A model generated the notes under the pieces. That model did no database searches, had not been told where the DNA came from, and worked only from the letters and a program-made list of their open reading frames with translations. Made by a program: the position numbers and the translations under genes. Positions 37,200 through 48,150 of a stretch of DNA of 64,000 bases are shown piece by piece (the first letter of the stretch is position 1; the number at the start of each line of letters is the position of its first letter). The DNA is from Epiperipatus broadwayi (taxonomy: Eukaryota; Onychophora; Udeonychophora; Euonychophora; Peripatidae): contig JAQFVV010006624.1 of the NCBI GenBank assembly GCA_028023455.1, positions 248,001 through 312,000 of the forward strand. The letters are read 5' to 3'.

Positions 37200-39347
37200 T
37201 ATATTTTAAATATTTACTATTAATAAAACAAAAAAGTATAAAAAATTATATATAATAATATTAGTATTTATGTTTTCATCAGAATGTAGCTTTATAATGA
37301 GATGGAGGTAAGTAGTAATATTACTGAAATCTGAAACATTCACAAATTGATTAGAATCCTGAAACCAATATTTCCGATTAATTTGCATCTATCTGCTCAA
37401 GTTTGAATAAACATAAAAAAATGTTTACGCACATTACCTATATTTACCTATAGACGCATTTAAAATTTATATAAACTGGTATATACGTGAGTGTGTTGAT
37501 CAATTAATACCTTAAACTATCAAAATTTTCTAGAGAATGCTTAGCGAACGTTTCTCTTAATCAGCTGGAACATGTAGTAATTTTCTTCGCGGTTAGAACA
37601 AGGAATGATCAATGATTTCTATGTAATAAGAAAGTGGTTAACTGAAAGACTGATTCTTGATTCCACGGACTTTGCAAATAATCCGAATTTTGTTTGAAAT
37701 GCTTAGTAATTTTTTTTTTTTTTTAAAAAAAAAGAACAAAATTCAGTAGAGGTATTAATATTTATAAATGTCCTGTTTTATAAATCAACTGATAATAAGT
37801 TAAAAAATAAAACAATTCGAAAATTTCATACAAATTAAAATTCTTTTTTATTTCAAATATATATACACACTATATTGTATTTACTTTATACATATACTGT
37901 ATTATATTTTAGTATTGCATGGAAGTGAGACGAATGTCCTATCTATGTAATATAAAGGCATTAGAAAAGATATTTACAATTTTTAAAAATTCATCGGCAA
38001 GATTCATAAGACTAATCAATATGTTTTTTGATTTATTTGAATGTGATATTATTAAGTTCATTATAGTAAAATCATATATGCATCGGATTGGATATGTGAA
38101 ATCAAGGAAGAACATACGATTTTTTATATGGGCGTTTTGGGGTCAGTTTGAGTATAATTTTCCTGTAGAGAACAAACCATGTTTACGTTATAAAGACAAT
38201 AACAGAGACATTTTAAAGATGGGAAATTGCTGATTGGAATTATATGACAGAGGACAGAATGTACTTGTAAACTATAATTAGTACAGAATTAAAATATTTC
38301 AAAAAGAAAACTTTGTTGCAGAAATTGAAAGACAACACTCCTACTTTTTTTTTAAAATAGCAAATAAACAGAGTAATAGAATAGCTGTTCGTTCTATTTA
38401 TGAATGTATTTGTGTTTCAAGATTGATTTGTGGAATCATTACAAAACTTACCTCTGATAAATTTTTGTTCCTTTATTCATTTTTATTTTGTCTTATCATT
38501 TTTCTCCTCTTGAAATTGGAATAAGTATATTCGTTTGATAGGTTGCTGCCGTGTTTTTTTTTTTTTATTTAAATAAATAATATATTTTGGTTCATTAATA
38601 TAATTTAATATAAAACTTAAGTTTATAAAAATCTATTTTATTGTTAAAAGGGGTTGCCATGACAACAACTTGAGATTGTTGAATGTTATTGATATTAGGA
38701 TTGTCTAAGTGTTGACTGATTTTATGATTAAAGATCTATTTATATGTAAAATCAAAAAATACAATTTTTGCGTTTTGCCATATACAAGCATAAAATTAAA
38801 AACTGTATTACACACATACACATACTGTATGTACCATCTATATCATATAAGCATAGTTTTAATGAATATGAAATTCAATTGGTAGTCAACTCATTTTCCA
38901 CAAGCTATGGATCAATAATATTGATATATCAACAAATATGATAAAATTCACCTTTATTTTTTAAGCTTTTGATTTTTAGAAATTTTTGATTTTCATAAGC
39001 TTTAGTTTAAAAATAAATAGTGGAAATTATATATTAGTCTGATTTAAATATGCCATAATATATATATAAATCAGGCTAACATATAACTTTCATTCTTTAT
39101 TTTCAATAATGTTAGCAAACAAACACTTATGAAGATCAACCCGTATAAGGGTAGGTAGATTAATTCTATTCTTTTTTTGTTCATTGATTTATAAATATTA
39201 TTTCTCAATAATTTACAATGTATACAATCAATTAACTTTTAACATCATATACATTAAGTTATGAATATTTGATATTTACATTTACAAATTTTAATACTAT
39301 AATTAAGGTTAGCTCTATAAAAAATTAGATAAAATAAATACAGTACT
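37200..39347. other. AT-rich with inverted words, no gene seen
   Basis: An inverted pair GATTTAAATATGCCATA / TATATAAATCAGGC lies at about 39041-39080 and is echoed at 39538-39560 (ATGCCATATTTAAATCAG). It looks like nested terminal-repeat debris. The ORF at 37919-38233 has a varied composition (104 residues) but no recognisable domain or splice signals, and I do not call it a gene. Confidence 0.5.
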
Positions 39348-39503
39348 GTATAAACAAAAAAAAAATCTGGAATAAACTTTCAATAATCAAAATACTAATA
39401 TATAAAAATAAATAATGGATATACTGGCTATTTATTATTTATTTTTATATATTAGCATTTTAAATATTGTAGAATTTATTCCAGATTTTTTTGTTTGTTT
39501 ATA
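39348..39503. repeat. Foldback element
   Basis: Left arm AAAAATCTGGAATAAA...ATACTAATATATAAAAATAA pairs with right arm TTATTTTTATATATTAG...TTTATTCCAGATTTTT. The arms are about 70 bases around a short centre (TGGATATACTGGCT). Confidence 0.8.
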
Positions 39504-39800
39504 TATAGATTACTAAATAATAAGAACGAAATGATTTATGCCATATTTAAATCAGAATAGTATATAATTTTCACTTTTTATTTCAGCAAACAAAAACTTA
39601 CAAACACTCAAAGTTTAAAGGACAGGTGTATTTACTCTATTATTTATCATTTGTTAACATATGAGTGTTGTTTATCCATAGCTGATGGGAAAATTAGTTT
39701 ATTTTCGTTTGAATTTCACATAAATTAAACTAGCTTATTTAATATTTACATTTACAAACAGATATTTAATTTTCTTGAAGGTTTGTGATGATGAAAAGTT

Positions 39801-40020
39801 TAGTTGTATTTATATATTGGACTATTTCCATCATCTAATATAAGTAATTAATATCTTTATAAAAAATTAATTTTATTTAAATATTCCAAATACATTCAAC
39901 GGTTAGTAATAGCACACTAACGTTGAATGTATTCGGAATATTTAAATAAAATTAAATTTTTATAAAAACATTAATTACTTATATTAGATAATGGAAATAG
40001 TCCAATATATAAGTACAACA
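39801..40020. repeat. Foldback element, about 100-base arms
   Basis: The left arm runs from about 39803 to 39907 and the right arm from about 39916 to 40019, with few differences. They meet at AACGGTTAGTAATAGCACACTAACGTT. The outer word TTGGACTATTTCCATCATCT is shared with the element at 4856-5310. A SINE has inserted exactly beside its right end. Confidence 0.88.
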
Positions 40021-40034
40021 AAGAGATTTAATTG
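40021..40034. repeat. Target-site duplication, left copy
   Basis: AAGAGATTTAATTG here and AAGATATTTAATTG at 40149-40162 match at 13 of 14 bases and bracket the SINE exactly. Confidence 0.85.
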
Positions 40035-40148
40035 TCAAGCGTTATTAGCCGAGAGGTTAGCGCGGCTGCCTTGCAAGTAAGCAGTTGCTTGCAGACAGTT
40101 GTCGAGGATTCGCTTCCCGGCCAGTGCTTTAACATATGGAAGAAAAAA
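40035..40148 (+). mobile_element. Short tRNA-derived SINE
   Basis: A 114-base insertion made of a tRNA-like head (40039-40127), a short linker and an A-rich tail ending AGAAAAAAAA, bracketed by a 14-base target-site duplication. The A-tail and target duplication indicate LINE-type target-primed insertion. At under 120 bases it is short for a SINE and close to a bare retrotransposed tRNA-like RNA. Confidence 0.82.
40039..40127 (+). tRNA. tRNA-like head of the SINE (pseudo-tRNA)
   Basis: Acceptor strands GCGTTA and CAGTGC pair with G.T wobbles. D arm GCCG/CGGC encloses AGAGGTTAG. The A box is TAGCCGAGAGGTTAGCG. An anticodon-like arm has CTGC/GCAG pairs, followed by extra-arm sequence. The T arm has loop ATTCGCT and stem CGAGG/TCCCG. 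The B box (GGATTCGCTTCCC) deviates from GGTTCGANTCC. The long interval between anticodon and T arms suggests a Leu/Ser-type (class II) origin. The anticodon cannot be assigned safely. Confidence 0.55.
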
Positions 40149-40162
40149 AAGATATTTAATTG

Positions 40163-41528
40163 AATTTATATAGAGAGATGGTTAAAAATGGCATTTTGTC
40201 TCTATTCACTGTTCGCACAATTATAATAGCAAAATAAACATACTACAATTTAATCGGGCCAATATATTTTTTTATTTCCAGAAATGTCAGCAAATGAAGA
40301 CATATGTTGGAACTTCCTCCATTTTAATTTATGTGTGTATATATACATTGCTATATATACTCTTCTTTTTATTGTATATCATCTGAGTCTGATTTTTTGA
40401 GGAGCTTTACATAGGCTTGGTAAGATGGCAAATAATAATCAAATATAAATTGTCATGACGAAAATACTAAAATCTATTACCCAAATGTCTAACGAATTTT
40501 TATTAACAAACATATAAAATTTCTTGTCTTTCTTTTGTTTTTTCCACCTTATATATATATTGGAATTAAGCTAAATAAGAAAATAGTTATATTATAAGTA
40601 AATAAAAAATAACAGACTTTCAAAAAGAAGAAATAAATTGGACATAATGATTAAGTATATCTGATAAAAAATATTGGAATAATTTATTGTCTGGAAATTC
40701 ATAAAAAGTTTAATACCTGGAAATGACATCACTGGACAGTAAAATTCATAAACTTTTGGTTCCAGAGACAGCCATCCTACCAGTGTTCTAATACATTAAG
40801 GGCTTAGCATATATTGATGTGATGTCCACAATTTGAGATTTAAATTCACAAAAAGCAAAACTTACAGTTGTTTTAATGACGCAAACAGTTTTAGGTTTTT
40901 CAAATATAAAACATATCAAGTTAGTTGATCTAATATTGATTAATGAACGATCTAGTGTTGACTAATAAAGAGATATTAAGCCAGAGGTTAAGATGTGGGG
41001 GGAGGGGGACTTTTACCACCTGTCACTTAACTAGCCGTTTACCTTAAATGTTTTTTAGAGAATTGTGGGAAATGGTTGTTCGCCTGATAGGGAGCTATTT
41101 AAAGACATTATGTATATATATATATATAAACAATTAAATATTTTATAAATGTATATAATTTAAAACCGTCTATAGAAATTTTGATACTCAAGCAGCAATG
41201 TTTGATAAAAAAGAAATCAATCAATAAAAAATAAATATTTCTGCCAATAACCAACATTATCTGCACAGAATAGTTAAGCTTTTTATCAACCATAATTGTC
41301 TGAAATATCATGGAAATTTTCTATTGATGGCCAAGTTAAAATTAACATTATTATTTTGAAATGATTATGTTTAATTCATGTTAATTATATATTCACGGTT
41401 TGGATTAGTTTATTACATATACATTGTTTAATGTTTATGACAAGATTTAAAAAATAAGAAATTTCTTTTCTTTGTTAAATAAAAGTCAATCTGCATGATT
41501 GGATTGATTGATTTCACACTCTCTGTTT
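40163..41528. other. AT-rich, no gene seen
   Basis: A TA run is at about 41109-41128. A GGGGGGAGGGGG patch is at 40998-41009. Nothing else supported. Confidence 0.55.
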
Positions 41529-41610
41529 AAATATTCAGGACAATCTTCCTTATGTATAAAGAAAACCGATAAGAAAGTGATGTCATTTTCATTTCCAATA
41601 AGTTTTGATT
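41529..41610. repeat. Copy of the 21.9-kb inverted-repeat arm
   Basis: ATATTCAGGACAATCTTCCTTAT followed by TGATGTCATTTTCATTTC matches 21954-22018 (TTATTCAGGACAATCTTGTTTAT, TGACTTCATTTTCTTATTTC), in pieces of under 20 bases with few differences. A dispersed repeat. The overlapping 93-residue minus-strand ORF has no recognised domain and I treat it as chance. Confidence 0.5.
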
Positions 41611-44569
41611 GTTTGTTGCCTGGAAATATGATGACTTGAAACATTAAAAAAACGAAATATCCATTTATTAAAGATGTTTTATCATCTACTTGGTCTGCTG
41701 AAGTAATATACATATTGTAATGATAACTTTTCACAGTAGGGGTTTTATATAATAGTATATAATACAATAGACAGGTTTGAACCTGGATACCATAATATCA
41801 AAGATTTATAATAATCTATATTCAAGATGTGTATGATAGAATTGTACATTTTGGTTCAAATAAAGATGAAAGAGAAATGATTAATAAAATTAAAAATAAA
41901 ATTAATTCAAATATATAATATTAATCAATGTGATGATGGTGATCTATCATTTAAAAATACAAGTACTTTCAAAAGGCTTTTGTTTTTCGGTTTTCAATAA
42001 TAAAAAAAAAAGAAAAAAGATGCCAAACACAAAGAAAGTTTACTCTTGGAATAACGTGAAAGGAATGGTAATCATTAATTATTATTACCATCTCAGCATG
42101 TCTTCCAGTGGATTGCATGATTTCTCAGGGCTGTGGATATTAAGCAGACTATGGGTATAAAAGGTTTATATTTGGATTGACTTACAAACACAACCTAAAT
42201 AGATTAATAAAAAAAATTAAACAATTTATTAATAATGAATAAATAAACTATTTTATAACTATCAACACATACACAAAAATACTAAATATTATAGTAACAA
42301 CAGATATTTTAAGTTTAAGGCCTTATAGTATGATAAGATCTTATCATGTTAAATATTGAAACAATTACTAACCATGGGTTTTTTCAGGTACTGTTCTTTT
42401 AATATTTTACTGTCTTCCTTAGTTTTTTTGATGTTGATCTTTTCCTTGATCACTGATGATGACAGAGAGAATAAACACAGTATCACTGGTGATATTATAT
42501 GAGATATAATATTTCTAGGTCTTGAGTAATTTATGTGGTACTACCCATTTCTTTCTTTATGGCATTATAGAGTCATTGCATGAGTTAGTTTTTCAAACTT
42601 CAGCAATAATTTTTGGATTTGAATGCATTGCTCAAGTTGCTTGACAGGTGTGGTTTTTAGTTATCTAGCCATACATAGTAAATGGATTTCTTCTAGATAA
42701 AATCTTCATACTGACTGTTATAACTGGAATATTAAAAAATACATTAAATCAGTCAGTGAAATATGGATTACAGTGGAATAACAGTTTTAATCAATGGTTG
42801 TTCCTCTCTTCTAGTTAGCTTATAACAAGATGGCTTCAATACTGGACAGCACTCTAATGCAAACCAATATTAAACAAACTGCTGGGCTCCTAGAATTAAA
42901 TGTATAGGAATAAGTATGCCTAGTCGCAGTTGCTTTTTTCCCATCCCTTTATATCTGATTGATGTTCTACAAACAGTATAGTTTTCAAATAACCTATAGC
43001 TCACTACAAAAATATATTTATTGAAAAACACTTTCTTTACTCTCTCCAAAACATATTGTGCATACAAATTTGAATATATTTATAATGTAGAAAGAAGAAA
43101 AATTATTGCTGACTTTTAAATTTTTAATTATAACTCTTAAAATATTATCAATTCCAAAATTTTAATATTTTTTTCAAAGCCATGATCAGATTTTCTATAA
43201 AAATGAACAAGTTATTTAAGCAAAATTTCCATTTGAAAGGCATATGTAAAAGGTTTGAAATGCTTTAAATTTTTTTAAAGTACACAATTCAAAATTTTCT
43301 TGCATATCAAAAACATTTTTCTTTCTTCGTTTACAATGTTATTATTATTCAGTTTCACACATATTACCAAATAATACTTAATAATCTTTAATAATGTGTA
43401 TAAATTATATTTGTTAGTTTTCACTTTTATTTCTCAAGTGACATGCATATACATACACAGACAAAAATGGAGTTGGTATTTTTATCAGTCAGTTCACACA
43501 TATTTTTATCAAACACATTTTTTGCTCTCTGTATGATTATAATGTAATCAGTCTGAGATCTGTTGGATTTGTTATAGTTTCAATATACATAAATGAGGAT
43601 TTCCTTATTCAAAGCTATTGTAATACATGCATCTGAAAATTTAGTAAAACCATGAGGGTTTTATCTATATTTAGTATTTGTTTTTAATATTTTTTATTCT
43701 CAATTCTAAACAATGTAGAAGTTATGCTATAGGGTGCAATATGTGTGACCATTAAAATTTTTAAGATTTTGTTATTAATTGACATATGGTAATTATTTAA
43801 TAATGACAAAGATTCTATATAAATAATGTAACGGTCATAGCCCTATATATAGCACACAACTAATGATAATAACTAATAAACAGAAACCATTATTATTGAG
43901 TTATTGATAGTATGACCAATAAAGAGATAGTAAATAATTGAACATTTTCAATATTTCTTTTTTTTTTTTTAGTTATAGGAAAAGTATTTATATGATTTTC
44001 CATAATAACAATCAATTTTGTTATATATGGGGAATAATAAAAAGAGATATATTGAAAAAATAAAATCATAGTTAGGTAAACAAATATATTTAATACATAT
44101 ATATAAAGGAAAAGAGTAATTAGATTGGGAATATACATTGCCGCAGAGAAATTATATTAGGTATGTGAAAAAAAAGGGAATAAAGTTAAGTAATGTTATT
44201 AAGGCAAAAGTAAGTATTAATCTTAAAGAAAGTGATCAAAAACAAGTTGTACTAACTAGGATTATCTGATTTGATAAATGAGATTTACATTTTGGCAGTT
44301 AACTCACCATGATGATCAATTAATGGTAAAGAAATACATTGAGAAAAGGCTTTAAACTAATGAGGAATTACAAAATTAAGAAAGAAACAATCTTTATTAA
44401 TAATTTTATGAAGAGGAGTTTGAAGGTAATAATAAATTTATTAAGGACATTCATTTATTTAGAAATAGAAAAATATGAAGAAAAAGAAGAAAGAAGTTTA
44501 AGTGACAATCTTAGTAGATTCATAGTTATTATAACTCAGTGACTTTCAATCCAGCTTGCATTAATTCCC
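41611..44569. other. AT-rich, no gene seen
   Basis: About 3 kb without a supported gene. Several short ORFs are AT-driven and lack domains. Confidence 0.55.
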
Positions 44570-44760
44570 TATCATTAATTGCCACTAGTGACATCTGTTG
44601 TCCAATGCTAGGAACTGCAATGTAAACAATCAGCAAATTTGAGACAGTAAGAGAATGGTGTGTATTATGGAGTGATTGCTAATAAAGTTATGGTTTCGGG
44701 AACCAGACAAAGACTATCTCTTATGTAGATATATATACATTATTCAAACAATGGTTTGTC
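44570..44760 (+). other. Possible solo LTR or SINE relic
   Basis: TTGTCCAATGC (44598-44608) carries a CCAAT box, followed by AATAAAG at 44681-44687 and GGTTTCGGGAACCAGAC, then a TA-rich end. The order is like the 14440-14850 block (CCAAT boxes, AATAAAG, GTTTCGGAATCACA). No target duplication or second LTR. Tentative. Confidence 0.3.
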
Positions 44761-44991
44761 CAGTAGGTTTCTTAACAACAAGATAGCGTAATCAATAGAT
44801 TGGGTTTTTATCCAGAGATCTTAGGGTCTTGACTTTGATATCTAATATTATGTTAAATTACACTGAAATCATAAGAAATAGTAAAAAAATGTATTACTGG
44901 GTCAAACACATTGAAAATGCTTGTGATTTTATGAGTTGGATATTCTTTCGTTCTTTGATTAATAAAAACGTTTTTGTCTTTAAAATGGATT

Positions 44992-45090
44992 TCATTTTTT
45001 AAGTTTGCGAACATTCATCGTGCAGGCAGCTTTGACAACTGCTTCCAGAAGGTCTGAATTAAAGAAGTGATTTTTCATGCCGGCGGCCAT
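44992..45090 (-). CDS. Small ORF / first-exon candidate of an unknown gene
   Basis: The minus strand starts AGACATGGCCGCCGG, an unusually GC-rich, Kozak-like context for this window. It encodes 32 residues beginning MAAGMKNHFFNSDLLEAVVK with a mixed, protein-like composition, then stops. I do not recognise the protein. It could be the start of a host gene whose reading continues through a splice site before the stop, or a fragment of a processed pseudogene. It faces away from the plus-strand promoter candidate at 45.36 kb, so the interval 45091-45363 would be a divergent promoter if both are real. Confidence 0.3.
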   Translation of the reverse strand: MAAGMKNHFFNSDLLEAVVKAACTMNVRKLKK

Positions 45091-45363
45091 GTCTGTTACG
45101 AATTCTAATTCGCAATCATAAGCAGTTTATCGATTCCAGATATTAAGATCAAACTAAGATTTAGTTCGTTTTATTTTTCTTCTCTTTATTATTTCTAATG
45201 AAACCATTAAAATGTCAAGAAAAAATGGTTGAGTATTTATTTTAATTAAATTTATTGTTTTTAAGTTTTGATAAATTTAATTAAAATAGTAAAAAATAAT
45301 TTCATCGTTTTTCAAATAATCTAAAATAAAAATTGAAAATCAAATATAAATAAAATCTATATG

Positions 45364-45371
45364 TATAAAAG
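45364..45371 (+). promoter_or_regulatory. TATA box candidate
   Basis: TATAAAAG, with an initiator-like TTCATTGAC about 20-30 bases downstream (45382-45392). TATA-like strings are common in such AT-rich DNA, so the value of this one lies in the downstream exon-like stretch. Confidence 0.3.
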
Positions 45372-45391
45372 ACTCTTTGATTCTTCATTGA

Positions 45392-45503
45392 CGCCTGGAA
45401 AGAATAGAGCAGGACAAATTTCTTATACGTTTTTGTGTTGAACTATTATTTTGTTATTATTTACATGGAATGGGCTACCCATTAACATGCATGAGGCAGC
45501 ATG
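45392..45503 (+). other. Candidate 5' exon ending in a consensus splice donor
   Basis: A stretch less AT-rich than its surroundings (GCCTGGAAAGAATAGAGCAG; GGCAGC) that ends CATG followed by GTAAGTTT, a strong donor at 45503/45504. An ORF ATGCATGAGGCAGCATG leads into the donor. A possible acceptor (TTTTTATTAAATAG) lies near 45660. All inference; no conserved protein supports it. Confidence 0.25.
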
Positions 45504-46203
45504 GTAAGTTTATTAACTTTTTATCTCTGAGGTTAAGATAAAAAACATCGTAATATTTTTTCTTAGTTGGTTGCTAGTTTTTGACTGAATTATCAAGTAA
45601 GTTTTCTTGAAGAAAAGATGAATGAACGCGTAAACGATATCTTTTTCTTTTTATTAAATAGATATCTACAGTTACGATACACAAACAAAATTATAGTTCA
45701 TAATACCAAGAAGCTGTAGATTAAGTATTCAAAGCAGTGGTTACCAAAGATGGACAGTACTAAGAATTTATTGGATGTATACCCAGGTTGCAATTAAATG
45801 ACAAATTTTTATTTATATACATATAACTGCAGATGACTTTCAAAATAATGCATCAATTGAGAGAAGAAGAGTCTAATATTAAATGGAAAATGGTTGAATT
45901 TTATGATTAGAAAAAGGATGAAGAGACAATTGATTTAAAAAATGGAGATGTCTTTCACCACAAAAGCATAAATAATGAAAGGACAAGTGGAATTTAGATT
46001 CATTATAAATAAAAGTGGAAGACCAGCATTCAAATACATGTACAAAACAAATAAGATTTTCTTACTAAACATACGCTACGCATAAATATCTTATCCACTG
46101 ATTTTCTTTTAACTTCAGATGTAACAGTATGATCATACTACATCTTTTGTTTCCTCTTTTAAACAACACATCACATGATCACCATTCTTTATGCTTCCCA
46201 AAG
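45504..46203. other. No gene seen
   Basis: Would be the intron of the candidate gene if that is real. No other feature supported. Confidence 0.45.
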
Positions 46204-46404
46204 CTGTTTTTCACAGAGGCAAAACTTTCCATTCAGTAGCACCACTCAGTGCAAGCCAGAGGACTCAATGGATGCAGAAAGATTTGCACATAAAATCCCT
46301 ATCTAGTACCTACTCATCCAATATCCCCAGACTAGTTTCTAACTTGTGGTTTTTATCACTGTGTCATTACTGTATGGAGAGTTTTGTCTCTGTGAAAAAT
46401 AGAT
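46204..46404 (-). mobile_element. Hammerhead repeat with terminal inverted repeats, copy 1
   Basis: About 201 bases. The ends CTGTTTTTCACAGAGGCAAA and TTTTGTCTCTGTGAAAAATAG are inverted copies, and the inverted homology runs on for about 37 bases (to TTCCATTCAGTAGC against CATTACTGTATGGA). The interior holds the family words GCATAAAATCCCTATCTAGT (here CACATAAAATCC), CCTACTCATCCAATAT and a hammerhead-like segment on the minus strand. The 95-residue ORF over it is chance. Confidence 0.82.
46324..46363 (-). ncRNA. Hammerhead motif with decayed core (TIR family)
   Basis: Minus strand: CAGTGATAAAAACC, AGTTA, GAAAC-TA-GTC, then TGGGGA. The 3' half is the classic GAAAC...GTC with a self-complementary ACTAGT stem III. 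The 5' half CTGATGA has mutated to GTGATAA. Probably inactive here. Confidence 0.55.
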
Positions 46405-46499
46405 TGTGTAAGCATAAAAATAAAGATCATTTGATGTTTGATGGTTTAATATCAATCCTGCCCAATAGATTATGGTGACCATAATTATTAAAGAATCAA

Positions 46500-46850
46500 A
46501 GACCCCAAAAAGTATGGATGCTGAACTGAGTTCAGATCTCTACAACTATACAAGCTAATGCACTTAGTTTGAAACCATTATTGTATTTTCATTTTGGACT
46601 CAAAGCTTCATAGTTAGTTAAAAAGTAAAAGGTGGCTTGTGGAGGGTTTCATGAGATCCTAAGATCTAGGTGTAGTGCTCTCAAATCTGAGGCTTCTCAC
46701 TGATGAAAGCCATAAGCTAGAAACTAATCTGGTAATAGTTGATGAGTAGGCACTAGATAGGGATTTTCTGCACAAATCTTCTTGCATCCATTGATTAATC
46801 TGGATTCCACTGATTGGCAGTACCGTATGGAGAGTTTTTCCTCTTTTAAA
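46500..46850 (+). mobile_element. Hammerhead repeat, copy 2 (longer form)
   Basis: Starts near GATGCTGAACTGAG.TCAGA, a block also present in every 409-bp retrozyme unit (GATGCTGAACTGAGATCAGA), then passes TTAGTTTGAA..CATTA (unit: TGAGTTTGAAGACATTA). It contains the hammerhead at 46694-46732 and ends GGCAGTACCGTATGGAGAGT. It aligns for over 200 bases with 62893-63190 in reverse orientation. This is the copy that links the TIR-ended repeats with the retrozyme array. Confidence 0.8.
46694..46732 (+). ncRNA. Hammerhead ribozyme with intact conserved core (TIR family)
   Basis: TTCTCA, core CTGATGA, stem II AGC-CATAA-GCT flanked by an A.A mismatch, GAA, ACTAAT, C, TGG. Stem II has the same AGC-N5-GCT plan as the array ribozyme. 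Stem III here is ACTAAT instead of ACTAGT (seen in the 46324 and 49580 copies), so one of its two pairs is lost. Stem I is TCA with TGG plus weak pairs in this copy. All core residues are present; activity is uncertain. Confidence 0.7.
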
Positions 46851-46889
46851 TAAGAAAGTTGTCTTCTTCTGAAATAATCCTTTGGTATT

Positions 46890-48150
46890 ACTTTAATTTT
46901 TTAGCATTTATCTTTAGTCCTGTCTTATTTCTTGAAACCCTTGAAGCCCTGTAGCATTATTTTGCAAAAACAATTAACATCATCTTTAAAAATCTACATT
47001 AAATATTTTATTCCTATTTATTTTTATTCCTTTAACTTTTCATTTTAATCCACAAAATATTTCTTGTAAAACTGTTGTAAAAAGTTTTGGAAATATAGAA
47101 TCACTATGCCCTTCTCAATGTTAACCTTCATAGTGTTACCATGGATCTAGTCATTGCTGTTGCATTATATGAAAATACCAAGGTTCCATATTTTGAAGAT
47201 TCGCTGCATTAATCATCATATAATTTTTTAAAAAATATAGAATTAAAAAGTTTTTTATAACCTATAAATCTAAAGTGACATGGCAACTCATATTTATTGG
47301 ATCTTTCTATAATTTTTCTCAGTACTTGAATCTGATCCACTATGCCAAAAATATCATAAATCTAGTTTGCTCTTTTGGTTGGTTAGAATACAAAGTACAC
47401 TGGAGATGAGGTATAATTATTTGGGTAAAGATTGATAGAAACCTGATTAGTTTTTAATTTCTGATATTTTCTATATTATATTTCTTTAATGTTAATATTA
47501 CAACTGTATTCTTCCAATCATCACTGACATATTTGTCATGTAGACATTTGATATATAATATTGCAAGTAATATTTCTGTTTCTTCATCCATTTCTTTTAA
47601 GATATAAATTTGTGTCATTTTTCAAAACTTTTTCCTTTCTCATAAATTTAATTGTTTCCCTCACTTTTTATTTAAAATGCAGAGAATTTCAAAATATAAT
47701 AATTATAAAAAGATGTTTAGTTTTCTTGCTTTTTATTGTTATGTTTGTTAATATTTTAAACAATTTATAAGTTTTAATTTAAATTCACTGAAGTATTTAT
47801 GAAGATTAGGAATATCAACTATTAATAGTGATATTTTAAATAATTTTCATCTTTCTATATTAACTGTTATCTTATATCTTACTAATCAATGATCTCTTTC
47901 TGCTCTGAAGCTATTAAAACATACAATCTTGGAAATACATATTTCCCATTAGTTAAAATATAATCTAATTCTGATGGACTTTTATTTGAATGTTTTCATG
48001 TCGATTTCTACTTTGTAAAAATGAATTCATAATTTACCATCAGTTTTACATTGTGACTTCTTTCATTTTTATCACCATAATCAAATTTACTAAAAGCATT
48101 TTCATCTTTTGTTTTACTATTCCAACATTAATGTGTCTTATTTAGTTTTA
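46890..48150 (-). pseudogene. RTE-like LINE, copy 3, heavily decayed (endonuclease end and RT)
   Basis: The DNA follows the 6843-8165 copy in the same orientation through the words GCATTTATCTTTAGTCCT, AATCCACAAAATA.TTC, GGCAACTCATATT.ATT, TTGGTTGG and TCTTCCAATCATCACTGA. Further upstream (minus strand, about 48060-47880) translation gives RNERS, then SPSELDYILTNGKYVF and SEQKEIID. These match the end of an RTE-type endonuclease (DYILTN, then an SDH-type motif that has lost its sense). This copy therefore extends further 5' than the other two. Stops and indels are everywhere. Confidence 0.78.

Noticed and set aside
37540-37575. Minus-strand GCTGATTAAGAGAAACG as a hammerhead
   Set aside because: Only three bases separate the two boxes, leaving no stem II, and the core reads CTGATTA.
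37919-38233. 104-residue ORF as a host exon
   Set aside because: No recognisable domain, no convincing splice sites, and AT-rich codon content like the surroundings.
41486-41767. 93-residue minus-strand ORF
   Set aside because: Overlaps a dispersed inverted-repeat arm also present at 21.9 kb; no domain.
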